Below the pieces are notes generated by a model. It saw nothing but the letters and a program-made list of their open reading frames with translations. It ran no database searches and had not been told where the DNA came from. Made by a program: the position numbers and the translations under genes. Positions 22,741 through 35,063 of a stretch of 64,000 nt of DNA are shown one piece after another; positions within the stretch are counted from its first letter, which is position 1; each line of letters opens with the position of its first letter. Source of the DNA: Heterobilharzia americana (Eukaryota; Platyhelminthes; Trematoda; Strigeidida; Schistosomatidae); assembly GCA_944470555.2 (NCBI GenBank), contig OX104127.1:95070708-95134707 (forward strand). The letters run 5' to 3'.

Positions 22741-23780
22741 CTGTACAGACAGGTTGACGGAGTGGTTATGAGATCTCCATTAAACTCAATATTTGCAGAC
22801 ATATTTTTGGCAAAATTGAAAAATGGTCTTCAGAAAGATAAAATTGCTAATATGGAGTTGTGCTGTCGATACATGGATGATACTTTTTAGTCTTTGTTAA
22901 GTGCATATGTAATAATTCTATTCTGAACCATTTTAACGGCATTCATCCATCAATTCGATACATTTTCCTGATGTGCTAGTGACAAGAAACAAAGATGGGT
23001 CTGTGGTGGGAAGTATATATAGAAAACTAACATCTAAGGCACAGTATACGTACTTTCTCAACTTTGTACCAATATAATCAGGTGCCTGGCTTTTAGAGTA
23101 AGACTGATTTGTTCCAAGAAGTGTATAGGGAGAACTATTGTGTATCAGTGATATTCTAAGTGAAAATGAATATTCGGATAAGTTCATCAAGATTAACATC
23201 AACTCTATTGGTCCTAAACTAGGAGTGATGAAAGTAGGGAAGAAGCCTTTATTTCTGCGCTTACAATTCAATGGAGATGTTGCAAGTGACATTCCATCAC
23301 AACGCCTAGCTAGAGCAGTCAGTAGGACGTTTTATGCTGGTCGGCTTTGCATATCATTCAGTAGTTGGCCAATGCTCAATCCGAGAATAAAAGATCGCCT
23401 ACCTAACCTTAGCTCCTAATCTTGCATTTATCAATTTAGCTGTCCCTGTTGAATAAGTTACATAGGGCATACGACTAGGCAAGTGTGTCTGTGGATGCGA
23501 CAGCATTAACCAGCTTGGTTCGGAAGAGGTGAAGTGAAAGTGGTGAAAAGTTCATCTAATCAACACATGGCATCACACACATACTAATAAAGCTTTCAGT
23601 GTCATTTATCGTGTTCCAAAAACAACACCATATGTTGCTCGCCAACACCTACTCAACATGGAGGAGACTGTCACAACAAGAATGATGAAACTTGAACCCT
23701 GCATTCAGAAAGAACAAGTTCAAGTGTTACTTCTCCCTACTGCCTTCAGCAAACTAACTGCTACTCCTGCCATCTTTTTC
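22741..23780 (+). mobile_element. Penelope-like element family C, decayed RT and GIY-YIG
   Basis: Collinear PLE reading in changing frames. RT motif B is VDGVVMRSPLNSIFADIF (about 22752-22805) and motif C is CRYMDDTF (about 22867-22890), directly followed by a TAG. Then comes the linker (PLFLRLQFNGDVASDI, ARAVSRTFYAGRLCISFSSW, PMLNPRIKDRLPNLSS, 23248-23418). GIY-YIG remnants are CIYQFSCPC and SYIGHTTRQV near 23425-23490, and a C-terminal piece is KLEPCIQKEQVQ (23690-23725). The intact YMDD box survives but the protein is fragmented by many stops. Motif B has R-S-P instead of the usual G-S-P. A common flatworm PLE type distinct from families A, B and D. Confidence 0.75.
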
Positions 23781-24885
23781 GTTATGCTTTTGTTCACTAT
23801 CATATCATTCATCTGTATATGTATCATCTCAATGTTGACTAGCTTGAAAAAGAAAAATGTATTTCATTACAATCCCTAGATCTCGCTCCATTTTGAAAAT
23901 GTACCTGCCCCTAATATGGCTTATTTTTACGCGTTACAAATGCACTTTATAATTGTAGAACATGAAGAGAATTTATTAAAAAGAATTTTCCTCATTCAAC
24001 TGGTTGCTTTTTATAAATATTATGGGAATCTTTAATTGCGTGAAATGAATGAATGTTTAGAATCATCATAGCAACTTCCTTTTACTTTGTAATATTCATG
24101 TTTCCCTTTGATTACCTGCTTAGATACTTCACTTGGAAACGAGAGTGTGTATAGGCAGTTATCGTGCGCATCACAATACAGTACAGAAGCGTAGAAAGCA
24201 AACTACTTTAAACAACACACGCTATTTACCTTGGGTTGATCAGCAGTTTGTGGTCAGTGTGACTGATGCGTTCACAATTGCTTCGTCTTATATGTTTTCT
24301 GAATACATTTCGCACTCTGTGCATAGCATGCCACTGTTAAGGAAGTTTAATTCAAAGCTCATTCTCTCTCTCTCTCTCTAATTTTTCCTATAGAATATAA
24401 TATTAATAGTGATGTTATGTGTAGAATAATATCCTGAAAAAGTAACGCGGATTCGTACCAATGTTTACACGGACCAGTTACTCTTCGTGTAGCCTGCTAC
24501 TTTTGGCTTGTACTCATAAGCTCATGATTAACACAGAGGGAAAGTAATTTGGTTCAAGTAACTCCCACGGATTATAGAATTGAAAGAGGACGATAAAATA
24601 GGTTAAAATACGTCGAACTAAACATGAAGGATTTGGAAAAATAAGCAATGTATTAATAAAGAGTAGTGATATGTTTAATGTTTTAAAGATGTTTCAATAT
24701 CCAAGCTGTCATAATTCATTGTACACCAGATCACATGAGGTTATTCACTGATTCTTGAGTCGTTGAGCAACATAGTTAAGCAATTTATACCAGTTACGAA
24801 GAATAAACCAGTTCTACTGGATAGCAGTGCCAACTAAGCTTCAAGATGCTAGAACACGACGTTTATCCAGCCTTGTCAAAGTATT
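23781..24885. other. No recognised feature
   Basis: AT-rich; a short (TC)n run at about 24362-24379. Nothing else seen. Confidence 0.4.
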
Positions 24886-25496
24886 GTGTTGTCATATGAG
24901 GAAAAAATGTCAGAAACTTTACATGAAATTTTCAACGAGGACGGAATTAGGCTCGGATTCAAACTTACAAACTCACTAAGAGGTAAGCCTTGTTGGCTGC
25001 AAGAAGCAATAAACCAAATTCATCAAGATATTTTGACCAACTGAAATTCATATAATGACTGTGAGGTCAGGCTTATAGGTCAAACTAGTCAATAGGGGTA
25101 AGTTAAATTGGTGAAATGTATGAATTTAGAAAAATGTCGAATGGTAGACTTCAGTAAGATCATTAATCTGAAAAAGAACTTGGCTATCGCAATGCATGCA
25201 TAAACGCATAACTACGCAATAGGTTGGGATGAAAGCACCATAATCAAGCACAATATATTTGGGTGGAAAGAGACAGAGAGACAACTGATTCGGTGTACAT
25301 CGAATTAACACACAACACATATAGTGAGAACGATGAAACATGTATACTGGAAATGTAGAATATGAGGTGATATGACAATAAAAGTGAGATGTAGAATGCT
25401 GTGTGAATACACTGATGAGATTATGCGCAATAATTTATGTTTGAAACGTCAAGTAAATAATATTGTATCACTGTGTCTTCTATCAAATAAACAAAT
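24886..25496 (+). mobile_element. Penelope-like element family B, GIY-YIG end and 3' region
   Basis: Coding remnants in order: SYEEKMSETLHEIF, GFKLTNSLRGKP (24895-24990), NDCEVRLIGQTSQ (GIY-YIG region, about 25056-25095), KIINL..AIAMHA.THNYAIGWDES (25155-25240). Each has a clear partner in the copy at 50.2-50.9 kb (ETLHKILKKPGIRVAFKPTN, EVKYIRQTSQ, HNHTIEWDKAT). After the coding part come CTGATGA (25412-25418), GAAACGTC (25443-25450) and an AATAAA signal before the end at 25496. No RT is present, so the copy is 5' truncated and dead. Confidence 0.7.
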
Positions 25497-28078
25497 CTAA
25501 AGTGTAAACTGTACTCTACCACGGTTCTGAAGTTTACCAACTCCCTCAAACGATATAATTTGCTACTTGTTTACAGTTGTTTCTTAACTTTGGTTTGTTA
25601 CCACGGTTTCTGTTTATGAATTGCTGAGTCTTAGGTATAAAGCGAACAGAGCTACTAGGAACTGCGACTGAAGCGTTCATTTCTAGTGACCTTTAGAAAC
25701 TGTTTTCTGAAAGCGTTCGTGAATTGAGTGATTCATGTGACTTAATGAATGACCTACAGAATCAAGTATAAAGTATTTGTATTATATTCGCTTTGGTGTA
25801 ATTAATTAGCGATATCTTTTTGTGAGGTGTTCATGGAAGTGTGATTCAAAGAATAAGTGGACACTCTTGAATGCTTGCAGTTACAACAAAGTTAGTCTCC
25901 ACTGTTTATTTATCATAAAGTGTCTCGCTTATTGCTGATATTTAAGGGAATGTGTGTTTTGTTGTTGTGTTATGAGTTATGTTGTCACCTTTTGATGGTG
26001 ACTACAAATTCGATATATGTGAATGAAGTTGCATATGGGAATGAGCATGGCTGTTGAATCTGATGAAGTTCGAATACATGACTGCAGGTGGCATGTGAAG
26101 ACTGTATATTAGTTAGTAACCGTAAAGGTCCAAGTAGTTTAAATCAATTGAGAACTAGAGTCGGAGTGAGAAAGCTACTACTGCCATCTGTTTTATGATG
26201 ATAATGGAGATGATGATGTTGAAAAAATGTGTCAGTCAGTTAAGCTGCCCTGCTTTCCAATGAACGTTTATTAAGGATGACTCGAATGACTATGACACTG
26301 AGATTTCATCCTGAAATACATTCATGCCAGCAGTGAATTGTGAAACATTGCTATCTTTGTCAGGCACGCTTCTAATCGGTAAGTTCTCATCAGTTTACAA
26401 AATATATACTCAAGACTTATAGCCTAGCTGGTGGACCAAAGTTTATGTAGAATTATCGCTCAGGCATGTGTATTGTAGTTAAAGTTTTCACTTAGGAACA
26501 AATGCTTCTCAGTTTCCTTATTTACGAGTTTCTGATGAGTAACGTAGATTTGTGTGATTCATAGCTTTTTTAGTGAATAGTACCCGAGTGCGTTAGGCAG
26601 ATATATAGGATTCTAGAATTGCATGAGTAACACCCATCTGCTTACTGAGTGGATTGAGAATTAGGTGTGGTAAATGATTAACTTTCGGGAAAAGTAGAGT
26701 AACAGAGAATAAATGAAATCATGCTCAAAGTTATTACTATAAATAATTCTTCATTGTTGTCACGAAGGATGCCTAAATTTGTATATGCACTGTTGTAAGT
26801 AACCATTTTCCTCCTTAGACCCAGGATTTGTGCTTGAATGGTAAGAGAATAATTGGCATCTGAATTTCATGTAACACTACGCATAGAAAAGCAACTGGTC
26901 ACTGAATTGGTGACGACAGATCATTATTAATATCGTGGAAAATGACATCGATTTGAAGTAGCGGCTGAGACTTACCACACACCCACCACAGAAGTCGACA
27001 ATTTTTTGATTACTAGTTGTACAACCCTCACAGGTGTAGCAGCTGACTGGATTTTCTGTAAAATAAATTTGGAAGATAAATGTTGAACATGGATTTCTAA
27101 GTTGAATGTAATAATCATCTTCAGTATTAGCGTTTTTGGTTAGAATTCCCTACTGATAGAATCAAGCTTCATTTATACCAAGTTATTAGATAACTGAATT
27201 GATGATAATCTCCATACAATCATACAGCTACTTTGGTATCTGCATATCTTAAATATTTATATGCACTTCTCTCTCTTATGTTCAGTCGTTTACATCCTTT
27301 TTTACTTCATATCCTCAATCATGTTACCAAATTAAATCCAATAACTCGAATAAAGCGAAATATGTTCAACTTCATAATCAAGTCTGTCATTCAAATCTAG
27401 GAATTCCTTGAGTAAGTTAAAGCAATATTTGGAATAAAATTCAACTTGTCATGGTGAGACAGGTATGGCAGAAATATAGAGAGCAGTTACCTGCACGAGC
27501 ATCATTTGATAGCTATTATGTTGATCCTTCTAATTTTCACATGTGCTGAAGCTAAGTAGCTCAACGTAAGGGATGGTAGACTCAGTCAACCCAGTAATGG
27601 AACTCAGAAGGATATAAAAAAACTAGATAGTGCAGCAACAATAACATGAATTTGAGTATCTCTGTTTCAATGAAATGTCTTCTAACTCGTGCGGTCACTT
27701 ATCCTGTTGATTTTGGGGATCTCTACTAGGAAAACGTCTCAAGTGAAAACTACTTTATATTGTAATAACTTTATTTTGGAATAAGCCCAGGTGATTTTAT
27801 AGGTGTCTATCCTCACAGTGATTTTGATTTTCGTCGAACTAAATACAATTTTATCTTATGAAGTTATAAGCTTTTCAGCCGGACTAGTCTCAGAGGCATT
27901 GCTGCCTCAAGAAGAGTACGGGATAGGTGAAGTCCGCTCCGCTTCTGCTCACTTATTTTTAAGATATAATTTGGGGGACTCGATCATCATGATGATAATG
28001 TTATCAACTTTTTAGAACACTAGACAATTACTACACAAAATGGCTAGTTTTATATCTGCATGTTTAAGCAATGGTTGA
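25497..28078. other. No recognised feature
   Basis: AT-rich DNA without repeats of other parts of the window. Confidence 0.4.
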
Positions 28079-28522
28079 TTAGTGATTTCTGTTACAATGT
28101 TTTAAATATATTGCGAAACGTAATAACTTTAAGTTTCTGGCACTTACGAATGTAATTATCCGAGGTCTCATTATTACACAAATTTTTACCACAAAATTTC
28201 CGAAATACTTTAGGAAAGTTAACAGGAAGTGTACTCTGTCGACCAATGCATCCTCTGAATATATATTTGTTTGCCCCAGCAGTCTGTAAGTTGATTGTAC
28301 ACAAATATTGAAGAAAATTACAGTCATAAACATTGAAATCGGAAGATGATGTGGATAGAAATCAAGATGACTATATATATGATATAATATTTCCCAAGTA
28401 GTTTGGCTGAGGAGGTCAGATTGTTGAGGCTTCCGTGCGTAATCCTTCCATTTTTCATAGATGAGAACGCATAAGTTAGTTTGAATCGGTGCACATGAAA
28501 ATGGCATTTCTACATTTGACAT
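28079..28522 (-). CDS. Hypothetical ORF, 147 codons
   Basis: The longest open frame in the window that I cannot attribute to a repeat. It begins with a true ATG (complement of 28520-28522), has aromatic-rich stretches (YHIYSHLDFYPHHLPISMFM) and ends LKHCNRNH. No motif, signal peptide or homology recognised. At about 35% GC, one run of this length in 64 kb of six-frame space is only mildly surprising (roughly a fraction of one expected), so it may be chance. No neighbouring exons or promoter identified. Confidence 0.2.
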   Translation of the reverse strand: MSNVEMPFSCAPIQTNLCVLIYEKWKDYARKPQQSDLLSQTTWEILYHIYSHLDFYPHHLPISMFMTVIFFNICVQSTYRLLGQTNIYSEDALVDRVHFLLTFLKYFGNFVVKICVIMRPRIITFVSARNLKLLRFAIYLKHCNRNH

Positions 28523-30445
28523 TCAATAAACTAATGTGAAGTATGATTGGGTAGTAAAAGGACTACCTGAGACACAACTCTATGGAAGTTGAACCTTTTG
28601 AAATGTGACTGTTAAAGCGGCTGTACATGGGTGTAAACCACAGGAATTTCGACAGTTGAATTGCCGTTGAAATGAATCCAGAGTATTGAGGGGCAATGAA
28701 CACCACTCAGACCATTCATATTATATATGACTGACAGTAATCAGAAATCGTATTACCTTTCAGAGCTGAGGATATTACAGATGAATTTATCTTACTGAAA
28801 AGATATTGGTGCATCTTCAGTATTTTCGTAATAATTGGTATTAAAATACTTCCATGAGTTAATGTTACTATGTGTTGACCAAGCTACCGTTTCTACGCAT
28901 CTTCTGTGTAACTTCTCACTGAATCTATATTCACCACTCTTAGGCATGCTGCACGCGTCATCTTAAATTTTATAAAAAATGTTGTCAATCTTAATGTTTG
29001 AAATGGTTAATTATGCATCATCTGAATATAATCTAAAGTGAACCAAGAGAGGTGCTAAGTTACTGTTGTTGTCATCGAGGAAAAGAAGCCAAATGTTTGC
29101 AACCTTTATGAAAATGTTATGGGAACTAGGTCCGCTAATTGTGTGTCGCCGTGAGAGTGGTGTGCATAGTATGAGCGTATAGGCGTTATGTTCAAAGCTT
29201 GATGACCAAAAGTAGATTGACTGAAAACATCCATCAACAGGCGAGTTTCAGTGCTATGGAGAAAACCAAACCTTTTAGATTCTGAAAAATCCCTTTACTA
29301 TCAGTTGAATACACATAAGGCATAACCACTGGTTCGTATAAGTCACTACTTGATTGTAGAATAAAAAGCTTTTTGCAACCAAAGATATCCAATGCAAGCA
29401 ATCACTCTGAAAATGTTTCTCTCCAATACATCTTAAGTAAAACAAATTCTTGATTTCGGTGATAAATGAATGACTTTTGATATTGGAGCTGAAAAGTAGC
29501 TGAAAACTATCCTATTAATACACAAACTTGTAGGTATGATGACCCTCTCCAAACTCGATAACGTCACTATGGAAATCACAGTGAAACTGTGTCAGTAATT
29601 TGATGACACTTTGGAAGAACTTTTTTAATCATTGTGGTATCAAGGTAACTCTACTACTTTGAAGCATGTTATATTCAATTCCGTTTCTTCCCTGTCATAT
29701 GTAGTAGGGACAGTAAGACATTCCAGGTATCTGTGACAGACGATGAATGATTCCTACTGCATGTTTTTCACTTTGGTTCAGCAAAAAAGCTTAAGTGACC
29801 ACTCTCTTTCCTTATTCTACTGAGTTAGGCGTCAGAATCGTCTCTATTTCCTATTTACCCTGTGGTGTAGTTGTATGTAATTCCAAACCTAGTCCCAGGA
29901 AAATGTTCATTTAGACTCATTTAGACCCTACTACTATGACAGATACTCTTATACATGCATTTCATTTTAGATTCATTGTAAGGGATGAGCGAGATCAAAT
30001 CATTGTGTCTACTTGACTCAGTGGTAGCTGTAACCGACATAGCTTGTTTCGAAGTGAGTTGGTAGTCAGAGAGGCCAAGTCCATCGCAGGCTTTTTGGGA
30101 ATCCTGTCAAACATTTTGGAGTTCTTTATGTGTGAAGGTTTTAGTCTTTCTTCATATTACTGCTAGAAATAGCATGACGATTCCTGCTTAGTCCGTTGTA
30201 GTATTTATATATTTTTAGAATTTCTGGTGATTGCTGACAAGAATATTCATCATGAAATTCCATAAAGTTGGGGGTATTTTAGCACACAACGTTCAGATAC
30301 ATTAAAGTGTACAGTATTTATGACGTTTTCATGATCGTTCAGATCATCCATATTTTACAGAAATTCAGTCACCAAACTAACTTACTGGTGATTCTGATTC
30401 ACTTATTTTTGATTTTAACGTACATTACTGAATACGAAATCCGTG
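28523..30445. other. No recognised feature
   Basis: AT-rich DNA without recognised repeats or coding signal. Confidence 0.4.
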
Positions 30446-30449
30446 TTAC

Positions 30450-32125
30450 TTCGAACCCTACTCCAAATTAAACAACGAATACTGTCTACTAAAACTCAGG
30501 AATTTCGAGCCATGAATGTATGATGTCTTCCTGAGACATGTGTACATGACCCAAGTGAGGTATTTCACCCGACCAACAAACCAGTGGTGTGGATATTAAA
30601 AATTCACTTCATGGGGGTCCGGAGCCTCACTGAATAGCTAATATGGACTTGCGGGTGTCTGTATAGCACTAAGTTGTGGGGGCGGAAGATGTAATTTTCA
30701 ACTGTAAACCGGTCAGCAACTGTATCTTTGCTGTCCGATTAAATAGATTCATAAGAACTAGCTAGAGTTGTCAGACATGATGATACGCGTTCATAATCTC
30801 CGCCTACGTGCACACTGACTGCAGTTTGTTCGAAACATTCTATCAAAAGCTGTAAATTTTGTTATGTGAAACAAATCGTGCAGACATAGTCATAATAAAT
30901 AACTTCAACACTAAATTATGCAAGTTGAGATAATCAGAAAAGGATTTTGGGGGTAACCTCGCATCCTCATACCAAGGGACTGGCAATATTGATCGTTATA
31001 TGCAGTTTCGTTCTGATAATCACTTTTTCTGGGCTTCACTAACTTAAAGCATAAGAACAGAAAGTGTCTCACATGGCATTCACAGCTGTCAAATCAAAGA
31101 TGGACACAGACGGATGATACTCCTACAAGTCGTGGTTGGAGAGGATCGGTAGAGGACTGACGCTCTTCTCGAGTATCCGTTTGGACACGAACTATGCGTT
31201 AAAATAGGTATGTGTATGTGTGAACCTTACTAGTTACAGGAAACACAGCGAACAAGCCTTTGTGTGCTCAATGAGAAGACTAGAACACAAAGCCTGCACA
31301 AAGGAGGAGGTAGTTAGCTGCTTGTCGGAATGCCCCAGCAATCCTCGTCCTGAGGAAACTTGGAATAATATTCGGTCTGCTGTACGAACAGCTGTAAAGG
31401 TGGTTGATAACTTGCATCTAAACGTCAGCGAAAACCAGTAGATTCCCGATACCTTATCTGAACGTACTCACTCTAGGCGGCTGTGATCATGATGAACAGT
31501 GGAAGCAGCTCAAAGGCTATTTGATGATGATGACAGTGAGCACTGGTGTGTGGTGAGGGCAAGAAAGGTGGATAAGTTATTAGCATTATGTGATACTTGG
31601 CAAAGAGAAGGCGATCTTGAGTGGCATTATCATCGACAAGGATAGGAGCCTGACAACTTTTGAGGACAGGCTGTTACAACTTTGGGTTTTAACAATTTGA
31701 AGTACAGTTCAACTGGACCACAGCAGCGCTTCAGTTGCTCAGCATCTAGGTGCAACCTGAATGGAATGGGGATGTTGATCCTCTAACTCTCATTGAAGTT
31801 CAGAAACCTGTTTAAAAGGTGGGGCGCTGCTGTACAACAAAACCTGAAGGGTTACAATCAGAAGTCATTACGGAAGAAACAAAATATCACTGATTGCAGT
31901 AACGGGGGTACTATGTAGTGCATACCACCAAGAAGTAGTCCTGTCGAACTGGTCCAAATATTTAGCCATTCACTTACATACGAAAGGAGAGTAATCTCTA
32001 TGTGACAACTACAGAGGGATTCGTTTGGCTACGGTTGAGTCCAAAATCACAGTGTCTATAGTTACAAATGTCTAGTTGAGATTTGAGAATATCAAGCGAG
32101 ATATATCCAACAGGTCTCAGCCATA
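30450..32125 (+). mobile_element. Decayed RTE-clade retrotransposon (endonuclease and early RT)
   Basis: Collinear with an RTE protein through changing frames. The N-terminal endonuclease block is RTLLQIKQRILSTKTQEF and ETCVHDPSEVF (30450-30560), then YGLAGVCIALS (30640-30672). ISAYVHTDCS and IVIINNFNTKL (30785-30920) are the counterparts of SAYAPTDC and VAGDFNA. RSDNHFF...NLKHKNRKCLTWHS and WRGSVED (31000-31155) end the endonuclease. Linker ETWNNIRSAVRTA (31340-31380) and DKDRSLTTFEDRLLQLW (31636-31686) come next, then PLTLIEVQKPV (31775-31810). CDNYRGIRLATVESK (32001-32045) is the RT N-terminal motif. The copy ends before the RT catalytic box. Same type as the one at 8.6-9.8 kb. Many stops; dead. 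Confidence 0.7.
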
Positions 32126-33788
32126 GGCCTATGTTTTGAGAAGGTATTTCCCTTCTGAAAGAATATGGAACGTAGACATACTTATTAACAGTGGACATTT
32201 GACACTTTACTTGACACGAAGATGACATTAGGTTCTGTTGATCAAGAAGTGAATTGGTAGCATCTGTGAGTATAGAGTGTACTGAGCAATTAAAAAAGAC
32301 AAATAAAGGCGTTTTCTGAATTCATCTAGCTATACAAGACTATATGCAGAATTCTTACATAAACTGTCGACATTGAATGGTGTTCGCCAAGATTTTGAAC
32401 TTCATTTAGCTTCTTCTAACCTTTGTCTACTGTGATATCGCTTTTTGTTTACTTACTCATTCTTTGCATGCTACTGTAAATTTTTACCACTCAAACCAAT
32501 GCACTTATTGCGAGGCTCTTTGCTGATTTTATGTGTCTGGCAATCTATCGTATACAAGTTTCCTTCTGAAAACTCACCATTCATTTGATCCTATTTCCTA
32601 TCCACTTTGAAAATGGAGGCTAGGCTGTTTGATTCTTACGGTTCATCCCCCGTTCCAGGCGAGTGTATATTTTGTCATATTTGTGGCTGTTGTCAAATTG
32701 TTCAAGACCTGTTACCATCAGACTATTTGCGTCCTTGTTTCTCAGGTTATAATTGTCTTGCTGCACTCTCCATACACGCCCAATCTATTTGATCCCACTT
32801 TGCATCACTGTCCTCTCCTTTCGATCAGCAGTTTTTCTTACAAATTTACAGTCACTATTGAACTTGTGTTGGGCAATGAGTTACCCTTGAACTTCGGTAA
32901 ACGTTTTCGCATAACATTCTCTGTGAAATGGCGAAATCATTACTTTTTCTAGTGCCGAGGAACTCATAGCGCATATAAGATACCTTGTGCACGAAGTGAA
33001 TATTGATTATATTCCCCTGGGTTTAGATATCAATATGATTATTTGACAGCTAAACGATCCCAACTGTAAAGTAGTGAATAATGACTGTCACCTGTTTAAC
33101 TGCTTCCAGTTTCGTTGATTGTATCAGGGAAGATAGCAGAGATCTGAATCCACCAAAAGAATATGTGTCTTGACTTTATTGAAGACCTAACTCAAGAGAA
33201 AATGCTGATCATTAGAAAGCTGTGGTATTGGATTAAACCAGAAAATTAGAATACTGAACGCTAGTTGACACTGTAGATTGATGTAAATTTAAAGTCATAT
33301 CGGAAGTTAGTTCTCAGACTTGAGTTTAATTAGGGGACTAGGATTTTGTTTTAGTGATGTTATTTTCGACATACATTGAATCAGATAAAAATCTCATAGA
33401 ATGTTATGAATAAAAGATACTCACAATGCATAATTTACACCCAGACTGCCTTAATGTCTTTGGTTTGACTTCTGGACAGAATTCGCACGAATAACAGCTG
33501 AGGTTTTCATCATCGTCTGAGCATGAAGAAATGAAAGATTTTATAACTTAGTTGTTTACAATATGAAAAATTCTCAGTTTTCAAAAGAGTTTTAATAGCA
33601 GGATTTGTATTATTTCTGAGTCAAAATTCAAAAATCAACTTACACAAACGAGTTGACGGAACTTGGGTGTGGCTTGTATGCTCTACTAATCTTCGGGAAA
33701 TCGGAAGCATACGTATATTTTATTGCAGATACAAAAGTGTCCAGACACTTCAATATATAACGAAATTCAGAGCTGCCATATTCATTGA
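32126..33788. other. No recognised element
   Basis: Two overlapping plus-strand ORFs at 32607-32952 (61 and 107 codons) are open in the same stretch but show no recognisable protein. The remainder is featureless. Confidence 0.3.
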
Positions 33789-35063
33789 CATTTGGTGGCT
33801 ATTTCGATGATAATTAACTAAATTATCAACATCAAGTAGTCCAGATGTAGCAAGAGTAAACGCCTTCGTAATGGAACTTCAAACGAAATTCAGATAAAAT
33901 GGAGTCCACATTCAAAATATCCTAGTGAAGCTTAACGCAAACTACCTATGAAAGATTCATATTTGTTGCTCAACATCCAGCTGCCAGAAGTGAACTCTTT
34001 GCACTCAGAATTGTCAGTATATGAAGTGATAATCAAAAATATCCAACAAATAGGTGAACAAAGGGCAAGCAAACACGAATACTTACAACTCATCACAGTA
34101 TCCATTGCAAAGTAGAGAAGCAATGCAAAATATTTCTGATTTCCGTTCATAACTCGTTGATGTCTGAGTGTGGAGCTGTGCAAAATTGAAGTCAGTGTGT
34201 ATGGTAGTTAGCTACTTCTCAACAGACACATTTCCACATGATGCTGGCTGCCATGTTATCCAATCATAACACACTGGGTCAGCTGATAGCATATTACTTG
34301 AGATATCTATCTGTCAGTTTCACTACAGTTACTACTCTAGTTTTGCTGAATGCCTAGCGATTGCATGAGGGAGGCTATGATTACGAATCGATTTGATTGA
34401 TTCTCATCATGTAATATCGAATATCTCTATTATGGATTAGTGTTGTGATTGACTGGTATGGTTCTGAAGGCAAATAACTGTGTGTGAATGTTTGTGGAAG
34501 CTCTGATTTATTCTTCGTCTATGAAAGATAACTGTTTGTTTGTGACTGATATTCAGATGCAACAGAGTCGGTTGAGAATGAGCGATGGAAGTGTTGAGCA
34601 AGGGGAATAACGGGATATGACAGTTAGTCAGATTATTAGTCAGTACTTGTGCTGTGGTACTTGTGATGTGGAAATTTGGATGGATATTGTATGTTTGCAT
34701 AGTTGTGAAGGCTACTTTGTGTGGATAGTCGAATTACTTCATTTTCTGACAAATCTAATTTTCTAACTGAAGTGGAAGAGCCAGATTATTTGCTAGAGTT
34801 TACTTTGTGTTCTGTGAATTCACTGACTGGCTTAGTGGGTGAAGTGAGTGATTTATTTGACGTGTACCTGTAACTCAGGTGTTTGATTAGTGCCCTAGGT
34901 TGTTGGTTAGTGATGTAAGCTTGATACGTGGTGATGGAGATTTGATTTGCAGGTGTAAAGTGAGACCGAATTCTTTTACTATGTTGAAGTGTACAGAGGT
35001 TTTCTGAATTTGTTGGTAACCTGATTCGCTTAGTAGATATGATACAATTGTTTCCGAATGCAT
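33789..35063. repeat. Duplicated segment, short copy (B)
   Basis: 1275 bp nearly identical to 13064-15171 minus the 833-bp block; the few differences are single bases. Same orientation as copy A, 20.7 kb apart. The junction at 33902-33907 reads AGTCC|ACATTC, with TCC shared by both edges in copy A. The flanking sequences are unrelated to those of copy A. Contains the same A/C-rich minus-strand ORFs (35085-34786, 34700-34437), which I treat as composition artefacts. Confidence 0.85.
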
